Positions 45,681 through 57,307 of a DNA stretch of 64,000 bases are shown in pieces. Position 1 is the stretch's first letter, and each line of letters opens with the position of its first letter. The DNA comes from Celoporthe dispersa. Its lineage: Eukaryota; Ascomycota; Sordariomycetes; Diaporthales; Cryphonectriaceae. The position numbers and the translations under genes are program-made. The stretch covers positions 3,272,001 to 3,336,000 of the forward strand of contig WAID01000007.1 in assembly GCA_016584495.1 (NCBI GenBank), in the 5' to 3' direction. Under the pieces are notes generated by a model. It was given only the letters and a program-made list of their open reading frames with translations, made no database searches and was not told where the DNA came from.

Positions 45681-48357
45681 TCATCCGTCCATAGCTGTCT
45701 CATCCGTAACGCCCACATGCGGCGATCGTTCATACGGCAGCTTGAACTCCTCCATCGGCCAAGTCGCTTCCATCCAGTCTTTAAGCATTCGCACCGTCTC
45801 GTCGATGTTCTCCTTTGTACCCTTCATGTCATCGTTAATGCCCATGAATGCGTATCCCTTGCGGCTGCCACCTTTTTCCAGCTTTCCTAAAGACTCTTTG
45901 GCGGAACTGACCCCCTTTATCATTTGAAAACTCTCGGGAGAGTAGCCGATGGAGTAAGAGTAGCGCTGGATGAGAAGCATGGCGAACACGCGGCGAGACA
46001 GGCCAGACCAGCCCGTGTGGCAAGCCACGGCCTCCAGGGAGAAGTCAGCGTCTTGCCAACGGTCGTTGAGCGGTAGGTGCGGTGTGGTCTCCGACTTGTC
46101 GACCAGGTCCGAAACGCGTGGGAAGGTTGTGCCAGCGGCGGGAAGGAATGCGGAGAGGCCCTCAGGCCGCTTCGGGCCACCAGCAGGGTGATAAGGTAGT
46201 CTCCACAGCGTGGTTTCTCGAAGGCCATGTGCTTGAAGAGCATTACGGGCTGGTCCCCGATCGAGGCGTCCCAACACGAGGCCCAGTCGATGACGGCAGC
46301 GTGCTTGTGGTACTCTGGCCAGACCTTGTCCGCCGGTAGCGCTTCCTGCTCCATAGACTCAAGGATGACCAAGGAGTACCCGTCATGACTAGAGGAGAGC
46401 AGCTTGGTCTGTTGTGGGGGGAGAATCGAGCCTTCTCGAGGTTCCTGTTGACGTTGACGTCCAGAACGGTGTCCCTAGACGGCAGGGGAACAGCTCCAGG
46501 CTCCTGGTCCCATATTTTCTTGTCGGCACCGAAGCCGAGATCGATCCAGGCATCCTCGAGCTCCTCATCACTGTACCGGCCGTCGCCATCCTTGTCCAGC
46601 CTCGCGACAAAGTACGACCACAGCAGTGCCTCGCGGTGTCTCTCGATGTTGAAGTTGTACGACAGCAAGTGGGTGTTGACTGTCTTTCCTGAGCCCCGGA
46701 AGCGCTGATGGGCAGTCCGCCCGAACTCGTCTCCCCACATCAGCTGGGCTTCCATGATCAAGGGCCGTAGCTGCGTCTTCTGGATATGCTTGATATAATA
46801 CCTGTCGCGATGGCCGAACCGCTCTCCCAGCAGCCAGGTGGAGTACGACAGGCTGGCGTGCTCGCCAAGGCCATCTTCAGGAGCCTCTTGGGCCAACAGG
46901 GGAAGAGTATGATCAATGTGGTAGACGGGCCCGTACAACGGGGAGGAGAAGTCGGCGGTGGTTAGCTCGCATCCGAACATGAAGTCATCGTTGCTGTAGA
47001 AGAAGGCTTCGGCCAGGTCAGTGACACTGGTGCCCAGGGACGCCTCCATCGCCCCGCTGTTGAATGTTGGCAGAACGTCGAGCTTGTACCGGAGCATCTC
47101 GTCCTGGTTCAGATCATCGGGTAGTTCCTGAGTGTCCGGATCGACGTTCCGTAACTCGGAGAAAAGATTCCAGTCGTGATGCATCCGAAGGGCGGGAGCC
47201 TCGTCCTCGATGACTCGAGCCCGGTCGCCCAGCCTCACATCGGCGTGGTCCACATCGAGCCATTGCGGGATCTGACCATACCGGAGCATGCCATTTTCAA
47301 TATGAAATGCATCGCTCTGCCCGTGAAGGGTCGTGCTCTCTGTGACATTGATACCCTCGGACAAGCGCTGGAGCTGCTTGATATGTTCCTGGACACTTGG
47401 AAGGCCACTGGGCCAAAAGTCGGTCGACATGAGATGTATTGTCCTGAGGTAGCCTCCCAGAGCCGCTGTAGCGCTCCGAAGGCTGTACCGCAGCTCATCA
47501 TTGTCCCGAAACCTCGCGGCTGTATCGGACTCGGAGAACAACTTTGACGTAGATGGGTCGTCCGAGAAGAACTGGCGAGCTGCTGCATGGCGTGGGTCGC
47601 TACCATTTACCCTAAGAATGTGTTAGGAGACTAAGGGATGAGACAGAGAGGCGTAGGCCCGTGAGAAGGCATAGAGCATGGAAGCTTACCAAGACCAGAG
47701 CCCGTCGATATGGTCGTGTTCTCCCAGGTCCATGCCATCCAGAATCTCCCCCCGTGCAACCCAGGCCTCTAGATACTTCCCTTTATCTCGTAAAAATTCT
47801 AGGTGGGAGTTGACGGGCGTCGGTCGACGGGGTCGCTGATTGTCTCTTGTGATCCTAGACAGATCGCCGTTCTTCAGGAAGGTTGTTTCTGGAGGCACAG
47901 CTGCCGTCTCTGTAAAGGTGGCTTCAGGAGGTGCCAGTGTGGCGATTTGACCGAACGCCGTCCAGGACGAGTCTGACATGACGATCCAGGTGAACTGGAC
48001 AGCCGAAAGTACGAAAAGCACCAAGAGCACAGCTGGCCTCAGAGCAAAACGCAGTACCCGCCATCTTGACGAGATCCAGGCACAGCAAAAGCCCGACCGT
48101 TGTTTTCCCTCCCTTGACACGAGGCTCTCTTGCTCCGTCGAGCCCGTTATTATTATGGACGTATCGTCATCGTGATACAGCTCATTCGGCTTTTCATCCG
48201 CGCCTCGCCAGTGGCGGTGAGGACTGTGAGGGGTAGTATCGTTCTCGGACCAGGAAGGGCGATATTGGCGGACCGACTCATTCGAGCCAATGCTTTGCAA
48301 TAATGGATCGGAGGTTGCGCTGCTCTCATCCGATAACCGTGGGTATTCGGGTGCCAT
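45681..48357 (-). CDS. Stealth-family sugar-phosphate transferase, type II membrane protein with EF-hand (two frame breaks)
   Basis: Exon 1 is 47690-48357 (MAPEYPRLSDESSATSDPLL...), the intron is 47612-47689, and exon 2 is 45681-47611; about 866 residues across the breaks. A cytosolic N-terminus and one membrane anchor ('FALRPAVLLVLFVLSAVQFT') suggest a Golgi type II enzyme. Splicing creates the Stealth CR1 motif WSWVNGSDPR; CR2-like YSNDDFMFG and CR4-like FMGINDDM are visible. An EF-hand loop (DKDGDGRYSDEE) lies in the middle, as in GlcNAc-1-phosphotransferase (GNPTAB). Family members include yeast-lineage xylosylphosphotransferase. Breaks: C6 run (G6 plus strand, 46416-46421), where one added base restores ARFSPPQQTKLLSSSHDGYS; and 46174-46178, where one added base restores LITLLVGPKRPEGLSAFLP. 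Confidence 0.8.
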
Positions 48358-49708
48358 GAGGAGGGACTTGCTGATCCTACAGACTGCTCGCGGGTGCAGT
48401 TGACATCTAAAGATCCAGAGGACGCCGTTTAGAGAGCCAGAGAGCCAGTCGTATGAAAAACCTGCGATGAAGGCCAAGAGGATGAAAGGAGGGCAGGGCG
48501 TCACTCGGGAAAGACAATGGTCGGCACGGTATCCCGAGACTGGATGTAGGTTCTGAGAGCGCCCCTCTATAATATTGCAATCCTATCCTAAGAAAGTGCA
48601 CACACGCAATGCTAACATGACCACAAGGCAAAAGGCAGGCCCGGGCAGGTAGTACGCAGGCAAGGGGCAACCCCCGAAGGCGAGGCAGTGAACTCCGAGT
48701 GGAAGGGCCCTTGCGCCGAGCAGGCCATGCAAATGCTGGGTGTGTATGTCCACACCACACAGGGCACGCGACACCCTTCTTTTTCCGGCACGAGGCAGTC
48801 GTCGACTGCATGACGACTTCGGTTCAAGCCTCTTCGGATTGCGCGTACAGGCCACACGGTGTTGGACCCAGACTCCACTCCTCGACCACGGCCCACTTAT
48901 GAGCAGGAGCAGGAGTGTTAAAAATCCCATTTCCTAGCCTCTCTCGGGAAATTTGTGGGCAAGTTGTTCCTGTTGTAATAGGCGGGACCCACGGCGGGCC
49001 GATCGATCCCTTCACTGCGTCCTTACATTTTCGCAGTATGACCTGCGCCTGGTTTTCTGGTCAATCCGAACATTCCTTGATGGCTGAGCAAGACACTGTG
49101 GGCATCTCAGGTAGATTCCGGGCCCAGGGTATCCGCCGGCTAAGCGAAAGCTTGAATTAAACCAACACCTTCAAAATAGTATACGTCCTGGATCTAAAGA
49201 TCTCTTGGCTCTGTCTACCCCACTTTCCGGATAACGAGCTACAAGGAGCTTCTGACATATTCACAGGACGCGTAATAATTAGCCGTCAAAGCGGAGCCGG
49301 TCGCTGCCACCCCTTGTTCGTTGAGTGATCATCTCTACCTGGTCGCGTGACGGCCCTGCTGATGCAAATTCGATTACAATATTATAGTCAGCTAGAAACG
49401 TCTTCTATGGCGTCAGCAGACTTGTTTTAATCTTGAAATTGCAGGCTGTAGGTTTCAGGAAGTGCTCTTCGCTGTTGCATACTCGGTGTCTCCCAGCCTT
49501 TATACGCACCCCGGTCTGCTTCTGTTCGTCTTCAGGATCATAATGCAGGCACAGGCAGGACAACGTTAATACTGAGACAGAGTAGATCCTAAGCTGGCAG
49601 CATCGAAGTTGTTGAGCGGCGCAGTCATAACGAGTGGCTACGAGTCATCATAATCTCATCAAATTGAATGCTGCCAAGGGGAAAATAAGTGCGCAAAGAC
49701 CGACAAGC
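48358..49708. other. Intergenic: Stealth gene promoter and DUF6594 3' region
   Basis: About 1.35 kb with several overlapping short ORFs on both strands, none recognisable. An ACGCGT occurs at 49268-49273 without a clear target. Confidence 0.4.
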
Positions 49709-50888
49709 TTACGAATACTGCGAGAGAAAACCGCTCATGATGGCGCTATACGCACAGACAAGAATAACCTGACGGGCCTCACTCTTTTCAATCACACGAG
49801 CAAGGATGCTGACGAGGGAGCACATCACCAGTACCAGTACCGTCCTGACACAATGGCTGGAATCGAAATATGACAGCACGGCCAGCGGGAGCACAAGGAA
49901 AATACAGATCACCAGGAGCAAGATGACACTGACAACCCAGGACATGACCTGATCCTCGTACCTGAGGAACCGAAGATCCCGAGTGTGGGGGCTGTGGGAA
50001 CGGAACGGGCGCTGGTATGTCTTCTCTCAGGATCGGCGCCGTGATTGAATAAAGGTGCTGGGCTAGAGCCTGAGAACAAATTACTTACGAGGAGTATGCT
50101 ACCCAGCCTCGTCACCGGCATAATCACTTTCACAAGCCTCTCGATGGGGCCTCTGGTCGGCGCCAGCGACCAGAACTCATGAGCTTCTTTGTCTTTATAC
50201 ATGTCAAGCTGGCCAGCCGAGCGCTCACCGAGCCACAGCCGCAACTGATCGAGGCTGGACTCTTCTGGCGTCTCGCCGCACCCGACTATCTTCTTTGCGC
50301 GCAGCATCTCAGTATCTACATGGATGAGGGATCAGCACTGTTTTTTTCTTTTCTTTTCTTTCTTTTCTTTTCAGGTCTGACACGACCGCGTGGATCTTGT
50401 ACGCCTACCGTATTGTGCCATTACTTCTCCGAGCCTTGACATCAGCTCCGCCCACTTTGTATTTGTTTCGATTGAAGACACGGCGGATTTCGGTTCGATT
50501 CCGTCGCCCGCCAGGGAGGTCTTTCGTGAAGGCTCGGATATCCTTGCTCAGAAGCGCTATTTGCTTGGCTCGATACTCAAGGACCAGGCACCGTTCAACC
50601 GCAAAGCCAGGGTAGAAGGTGAACCGGCGATCGTAGTCTTTGACTCGCGCGAGGCCGTGCGGGCCAGAATCCTGCTCTGAGGTGGACATAGTCAGCAGGC
50701 ATTCTGTACCCCCCGAGAACTGATGACTACTTACCAAGAGCAACGTCTTGTGCTGAACTAGGGGATATCGTTGAGGCGCGAGGCTGGCTTGGTACCCCCA
50801 AACATTGGGGGTTCTCGGCTCCTCCTCCGGAGCTGCGGGGCCTGACACCTCTCTCGATCGCACTGATCCCGGTAAAGTTTGCTGACAT
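49709..50888 (-). CDS. DUF6594-type fungal membrane protein
   Basis: Four exons: 50735-50888, 50425-50676, 50089-50315 and 49709-50011, total 936 nt (311 residues). Start MSANFTGISAIERGVRPRSS. The middle has the family's helical pattern (GFAVERCLVLEYRAKQIALL, then 'DQLRLWLGERSAGQLDMYKD'). The C-terminus carries three hydrophobic segments: 'MSWVVSVILLLVICIFLVLP', 'VRTVLVLVMCSLVSILARVI' and 'ARQVILVCAYSAIMSGFLS'. This is the usual layout of the expanded, uncharacterised fungal DUF6594 family. The donor of intron 2 (GTAATG) was chosen because it alone keeps the frame; that intron holds an AAAAG/TTTTC repeat (plus strand 50341-50375). Function unknown. Confidence 0.7.
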
Positions 50889-51934
50889 TCTTCTGTGTTA
50901 GCAAAGGCAAGAGCCTGAACGTTTCAAGCAGAGTAGCGCGTCTCGATGAGAGTGGGTCCCAAGGTCCTCATATATTCTGGCCCAGAGGCCTTGGGTACGC
51001 TGCTGTGAGGCTCTGCCAAATGCGAAATTGGCGGGCTCACGTGGCTTTATGCCGCACTGCCCAATCTGACCTGGCAGCAACATTTGTGCTGGTATTTGTG
51101 CACATGGATGCCGGCGAGGTGGGAGGAGTGAGTTGACGTTGTGCTACAGAATAAGGCTGCTGTAACTCTGTCGATCAGGCAGGAATCTTGTTCTGCACAC
51201 CTTCATATCCGCAAGTGGTTTAGCTATGCTGCAGCTCAGGTTCAATCTCACACATGGCCGGACGATAACGGGACTCGAGGGCACCCCCATCCTTGAAGCG
51301 AGCGAGTAGAGTACTATAGAACAACTAAGGAGTGACTATAAAGCCGAGTATTTCTTGGTTGGGCAACAACACATACTTGAAGGTGATCTTGACTTGCGTT
51401 AGTCTGTAGTCTATCCACCACTCATGATTTGAAACAGCCCCAGGTGACCAATGCCGACCAGAGGCCAATCAATGAGCGGATAGAGTAAAACATAAACAAC
51501 GTCTGGTTCATATAATCCGGACAATAGGCAAATTGAATGTAGAGAAGAGAAAACATGACTAGTGTATGTAGGAAAATAAAAGGAAAGAAATAAAGAGACA
51601 GGTTTAGGTATCCGTAGGATCATTTGGGATCTGTGCTCGAACAGGAACAGGCATGTGCTCTTTTCTTTTCTTGCTTGCTTGGGGCCAAAAAGTTGTATGA
51701 AAGTTGTGACATGAGCACTAAGCCCGGTCCCAGACGGATTCTTGAAACGTATAAGAGTTGATTTGATTGTGCACATCTGAGAATTTTCAGATATGATATG
51801 TGATCATCGCGCGTGGCCTTGATCGTGTGTCTGACTGACAAATGTGTTGCCTGTCCTATCTCCTGGTTAGCCATGTTGAGTGTTTTGGTCTGCCTACTCA
51901 AGTATTTGATGATCACTTACTGGGAGGGTTGACC
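50889..51934. other. Intergenic spacer
   Basis: About 1 kb containing the DUF6594 gene promoter. Short ORFs are not recognisable. Confidence 0.35.
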
Positions 51935-52072
51935 TCAGGCTCTTTTCGGCTGTGGCCGTGGTTTGGGGGGTTTAATTACGAGTGTCCCGTGCCCATTCTT
52001 CTCGACGAGAACGATCTGCTCACGGGGCAAGTCTTGAGCATTGAGGATAGAGGTTTCAGTCTTGCTGTACAT
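51935..52072 (-). CDS. Possible small protein (45 residues)
   Basis: ATG at 52072 opens MYSKTETSILNAQDLPREQI and continues VLVEKNGHGTLVIKPPKPRP to a stop after QPKRA. The composition (hydrophobic beta-like core, Pro/Lys tail) looks protein-like, but nothing is recognised. The end may be a sequencing artefact: removing one A from the A4 run before the stop would read QPKEPEVNPP and lead straight into a GTAAGT donor. A short spliced gene is therefore possible. Confidence 0.3.
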   Translation of the reverse strand: MYSKTETSILNAQDLPREQIVLVEKNGHGTLVIKPPKPRPQPKRA

Positions 52073-53966
52073 TTTTTTTCTTCTATGATGTGAAGGTGGT
52101 GCGAGTAAAGAGATCTGTCGTGGAGTGGAAAAGGGGTATGGTGAAGCTTGTTGTATCAATCCGACAGAGAATGAAGGACAAATGTCACAGTAAGGAGAGG
52201 AGAGGGTAGGTAAATATGCACAGGTCATGTGTAGGTGTCTCACTGCTAGTATATACTCGCTCCTTTTACACAGTCATCAATATGATCACCAAACTGTGGG
52301 TACGTCCTCCTTGTGAAGAAAAGGAAAAGACAAGCCAGATGACCAGCCGACCCGCAAAATACTATTGACATCGCCTCTGCGCCTATACCAGACGGGACGG
52401 AATGGTCCGGTATGGCCATCACTCAGACCTCAAGTGTATAGAATAGTGCCTACGGAGCTGTGGACCTCTTGTGCGTACCCTCATTTGGCGGGGAGCAAGG
52501 TCACCGCACAACAACCACCCGTCTACGCCACCGCCAGGGGTGTACTGCTAGTGTAGAGTCTGTAGTCCGACTTTCCTTGAGACTGGTCAGACTTGTCCGA
52601 GCAGGCAGACTTTGGAGCGAGTAGAGGATACAGTACTATAGACTGGCAATTTCAAGATATGGTTTGTACACGATGGTTACCTATACATACCTTTGACGCC
52701 TAGATGCCCCCATTGCACCATCAACATTACGATCCAGGCCGCGACATAGCGATGAGCTCGGAGGATGACATTGGACTTATTCTACTTGCGTACTATTAGT
52801 TCCAGAACCATCTGAAGCTCCACCGACCCACACTCTTCCTCGCTGTTCGTATCGCGACAATACATCAACACGCACAGGCGGCTGTACCAAGACGAGGGAC
52901 CGGGGACGTCTGAGACAGTTTGAGCCATGTGAAGTTCAGACTGCCGCATGATGTCATTTTCCCAGTGCCATCTTGAACATCTCTACGCCCTATAAAAAGA
53001 TACTGCGCCTGAAATACCCACTTGGTCTAAAGCCGCGATTGGAAATTTTACGCGATGCTTACGATTGTATCAGTGGCTGTATTGAATTAAGGTTTCAACA
53101 TAGTAGTCACGCTTGTTTGCTTTAAGTTTTCCCTTTGCGCCATGCGCTAAACACAGCGTTTTCACAGTAACATATCTTGTCGTCACTGTGCTGAGTGATT
53201 CGCGCACGAGACGCTACGAACTCCATATTTTGGTCCGTCAGACGACACCAGCAGCGCGACGGTGCGCCAGTGGAGGAAAAAGGAGGGCTAAACGCTCGCT
53301 AATGTGAAATATAAAAATCTAAAAGATAAAGTGACTGCAAGGGTGGCTATGCATAATGCGTGCATCCACGATAGTCCGGGCCTGCGCTTCGAGCTCCACA
53401 CAGGAGGAAGACTGTTGCCTTACACTAGGAGACACATGCATAGCACTGCCCAAATTGAAAGCTTACAATTGATTCTTTTCTTTACGATATCACCCAGGCA
53501 TGGTCTTTTAAATCATGAAAAGCCGTATAGACGAGCCGCCTTTGACGGCACAATGCTTTTGTGCCGTTTGTTGGCTACGTAAATTTCGGCCGTATGAGAA
53601 GTAGCCGTTTAAACACTATACGGCACGATCCAGTGGCGTGCTCGAGAACTTTGCGCTTGGGACGACGTGGGAGAGGAGCTAGATGGAGGGGGGAGGGAGG
53701 GAGTGGCTGCTGGCCCTGGACCCGAAAGAGGCATGCTGGCGACGCTAGTAGAATGGGGGTGCCAACAGTGTGCCGTAATGCAGTATCCTATTGTGCCTGC
53801 CGAGGGTCCACCTATTGAAGTGACGACGCCTCACATATAGCGACGGGCCGCGTAGGGCACCCTGAGCATGTAACGAGCAAGGAGGAGGTAGTAGTATGTA
53901 TTGCCACTATGTATGAGACTCACACGGCGAAAGCGGCCAGCTCACCAACTCTGGTCAGATCTGACT
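52073..53966. other. Gene-poor region
   Basis: Nearly 1.9 kb without a supported gene; composition shifts between balanced and AT-rich (52990-53340). Nothing recognisable on either strand. Confidence 0.45.
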
Positions 53967-56718
53967 TTATGTTTCCTGGCTTGATCCGGGCAGCAGGCCC
54001 TGGCCATCCGCACCGAAGCAAGGCGCACACGCTTTTGACACACGTTTCCTACGCTCCCGCTCAGACTCCACTCGTTTGTTCTCCTTGTCATGCGTGCGGA
54101 TGCGTCGGGATAATGGCAGCGGCACTGAGTGTTCCCTCTCCCTCGAGACAACCTCGAACGCCCTGAGGTCGGCCAGGAATCGGCGCAGCCTGAGACCAGT
54201 CTTGTTACGGATCCAGGCATCGAGATCCTCATCGCAGGCAGCACAAATCGCCATTTTCAAGCCGACAAGAATGTCCCTGTCGTTGATGTCACTATCAGAG
54301 CCCTCCACAGCGTCCGAGGACGCAGTTCCTGTTGCCTGCGCTGCTAAGAAAGACGGGTGCTGCGAGCGAGGTGTGCTTGAGGGTTTCGAGCTTGCTGCTT
54401 TTCAGAAATGCGTCCCCTGGAGACGCTGTATTGAGAGCCGTGACTCGGGCGCCTTCTAGGTCCTGCTTCCTCTCGTATTGTCTTCTCTCCTCCATGGCAT
54501 CTAGTTTCGAGATGACCGCATCCAAAGCTTTCTCGAATGACAAAGATGACTCCGGAAAATTGATTTGCAGCTGTGGTGCTGAGCCTGGTTCAGGCTGTGC
54601 CTCAAGGTGCTTGGAGCTCAGCGGCTCAGCTTTATCTGGTAGTCTCTGGCTAATAGCCGTAGGCGCAGGGCGAGGCTCAGCAGTTGATCTGTGCCTTAGA
54701 CCCGTCATTTTGTATTGTTTGTTTGGCGAGTGCCCTGGTTGCTGAAGACCCGACTGAGGTTTATGCTCCTTTGGAGGGAGGTCTTTGGGCGGTGCTTCCG
54801 GTTTCTCTTCTTTTCTAGGTGGAGATGGTGGAATCCAGCGGGGCTCTTGCGGAGGCTCTTCGTGGCTCATCCAAGATTTGACAGACACAGAGCCCTTGTC
54901 TAGGGCTGCTCGCTTGTCGCCAGATAAGGCTGACAACTCATCTTGGCGTAGGGAGGATGGGCAGTGGTCGTGTATGAGCACTCCAGCTGTGGGCCAGTCG
55001 GCCGTGTTCTCCATGTGACGACGCCCGCTCCTTGCAGGGATGGGCCGACGCTTAATCGGCGGCTTTCTGGGTAAGGGCTTGTCCTTCAGAGTGCTTCTTG
55101 CACTGGAGACAGGTGATGACGATGACGCGTTCTGGAGGTCGGGCTGCTTCTGTGGCGTTCTGGACTTGGGAGCATCGAAGTACGAGTCCAGTCGTCCTAA
55201 TTTGTCTTCCAGTGTCAAGAAGGGTTCGGCCGGCGTAGGGAGCGAGGGATGGATGTGGTCTTTCGAGAACTTGCGATCACTATGAGCCCTTGAAGCAGGT
55301 GGCCGTGGCTCCTTGCGGAACCACGGAAGCAAAGACCTGATGACGGGCCCTGAGTCTAAATTTGACGTTTGGGGTTTAGGTCGTGAGTTCGACGGTCCAC
55401 CCTCTTCTTTGTCGGGCACTTCTGGAGCTGCCGGTCTTTGAGAAGCTGGTTCCTGCTCCGATGGCGTCAAGTTACCACCATCGACCTGCATGACTGCCTT
55501 TTCCGCACCTCCCGCCTTGCCGACGCAAGTCGGCCCCGCCTCTTGAATTCTGGGCATTTGTTCACGAGATGTGACGGCCAGTCCGGCAGCCTTAAACTGT
55601 CTATGGTAGGGAAGAAGGTCGGTGAGGGTGTCCAGGGTCGTTGGAGACTCTGAAACAGTGGGCGTGGAGGGAGGTATTTTCGCCTGACCACCAGTATTGG
55701 ATGCCATGGAGTATCTCTCCAGCTCCTTCGTGAATCGAGACAGGGATCGGCTTTGGTGGTTTCCTGATGGAGACGAAGCTGTACTTGCACGAGACTTGGC
55801 CTTTGTTGCTGTCGAAATGCAGGACAGTCGATCCTGCTGTGACAGTGACCTCTGAAGAGATTTCTCATGGAGAGGATCCAGGGTGGCAGATGGCCTCCGG
55901 TCTTTATGAGGTCGTGACGATGTCTGTTGGCGCCGCGAGATCCCCGCAGAGCCTGGTTCGGGAGCGTCCTGTTGGTTCGCGGGCCTCCGGTTTGGAGGCG
56001 CGCGAACTATGTACCTGCCGTGTCTCCTGGTATTCAGAGGCGGAATCTTGCGTATTTCCATAGCGCTGCCATCTAGGGATCCGACGTGGGCGTACTCGTC
56101 TTTACGCTGCGGCTTGAGCACTGGAGATCATCTTGTCAGCACGATTGCGGAGCAGTTCCAAGTCAGCTGGGAGCGCACCGTGAGAGCCAGAGCCTTCAGG
56201 AATCTGCATCAGGGAGTATCTGGCATCTTCTCCCTCAGTATCTTGCTTGACAAGTCTGGCGGTGCGCTGTGGGTTAGAAATTTTCTGAGGAGATGGGGTT
56301 CTCGCTGTAGGCCCCCTTGGCGCACTGGTGGAAACGGCGCTACATCCCGCCGCCGAGGTATTTGCAAGGGGACCCAGCTCATACACATTCCTGTATTCGA
56401 AGAACTATTGGGAACACGTATCGAGCTTCGAGTCGTCGACGGGCGTAGACCCGACGATGTTGAGGACCGTTGAAAGGACACTCTGACCTTGCTATTTCTG
56501 CTGACACGCCGCCGTCTGCCGACCAGTGCCTGATGAGCTCGACGTAGTTTAGACATGCGTGGACTGAGGGGTCTCTTGAGGTTGTCCTTATCTGCTCGAG
56601 TGGATGAGCGGATAGGGTAAGGGACGGGGGCGAGTCGCTCAGTAGAGGCATTTGGGGCGAGTCTGACGTTGGGCCGACCTCGCGGGCTTCCTCTCCATGA
56701 TAAGTTGAATGCAGGCAT
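53967..56718 (-). CDS. Long disordered hypothetical protein with a conserved-looking C-terminal module (frame broken)
   Basis: Three overlapping minus-strand frames together look like one protein of about 900 residues beginning MPAFNLSWRGSPRGRPNVRL. The N-terminus is basic ('RMSKLRRAHQALVGRRRRVS'), then comes 'NVYELGPLANTSAAG', then a ~600-residue Ser/Pro/Lys-rich region with poly-basic motifs (PLPRKPPIKRRPIPARSGRR). A short coiled coil follows (FEKALDAVISKLDAMEERRQ), and the end is 'DILVGLKMAICAACDEDLDA' to 'RRFLADLRAFEVVSRERE'. Breaks: ~56400-56406 (one base lacking), ~56118-56128 (one base extra, or a small intron), and T4 run 54399-54402 (one base extra). No domain was recognised; possibly a cytoskeletal or polarity-type scaffold, but that is a guess. 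Confidence 0.55.
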
Positions 56719-56957
56719 CGTACATACTCCAAAAAAAAAGGGGTCGAGTTGCGTAAAGCGATCTGTGGGAATAACTACCGATGTTGTGAGGAATTAGGAG
56801 GGACTAAGGCGTGTCGGACCGGGCGAAGTTGAGGAGTGGAAACTGGGCTTATTGTTGTGAGTGCCTGAGAAAAGCACCGAGCCTTCCCAGCCTGGGTGAG
56901 AAGGCGGCGATAGTGACCAGCTTCATGGGGGCAGGCGCGCCTAGGAGGTGGACATCC

Positions 56958-57307
56958 TCATCTGACGTCCTTGATTCCCGATGCCGAGTAGGTCTCCAAC
57001 TGCCTCCGCCCTTTCCTCAGAAGAAATTCGATGGCAGCAAAATCTCGCTTCTCGATTGCGATGTTTTTGTCGAACTCGGCCCTGCAACCTGGTCAGCCCC
57101 AGACCCCCTCCGTCTCCCAAATTTAACCAGACCAACCTAGCAAAGGCCTCGAAATGCTTGCGAGTTGCCTGCGGGGGTTGTCAGCGGTGTTGGACAGGTA
57201 GACGAGAGTTGGGTGGCCAGACTCACCTCTGGCTTCTTTCGCGCTTCTCGAAGGCAGCCGCGGTACAATACCAACACCTCCTTCTGCAACCCTGAGAGGC
57301 GTGCCAT
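56958..57307 (-). CDS. SDHAF1: LYR-motif protein, succinate dehydrogenase assembly factor 1 (SDHAF1/Sdh6)
   Basis: Small mitochondrial matrix protein (78 residues) that helps insert Fe-S clusters into the SDH iron-sulphur subunit. Three exons: 57227-57307, 57137-57168 and 56958-57081, all GT-AG, total 237 nt. The start MARLSGLQKEVLVLYRGCLR carries the LYR motif, followed by EARKKPE. Spliced exons 2 and 3 read KHFEAFARAEFDKNIAIEKR, then 'DFAAIEFLLRKGRRQLETYS' and the end GIKDVR. The basic F/L-R-K-G-R-R-Q-L pattern is typical of this family. The gene is too short and split to be seen as a single open frame. Confidence 0.9.

Noticed and set aside
56070..56170. A 58-bp intron (GTGCGC...CTCCAG) in the disordered gene
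   Set aside because: It would fit the frame, but the sequence removed (LPADLELLRNRADKMISS) reads as genuine protein. A 1-base insertion is preferred, though this site is left uncertain.
1310..56718. Programmed ribosomal frameshifting as a common cause of the breaks
   Set aside because: Shifts occur in both directions, at different short runs without shared slippery heptamers or downstream structures, and affect unrelated housekeeping genes.
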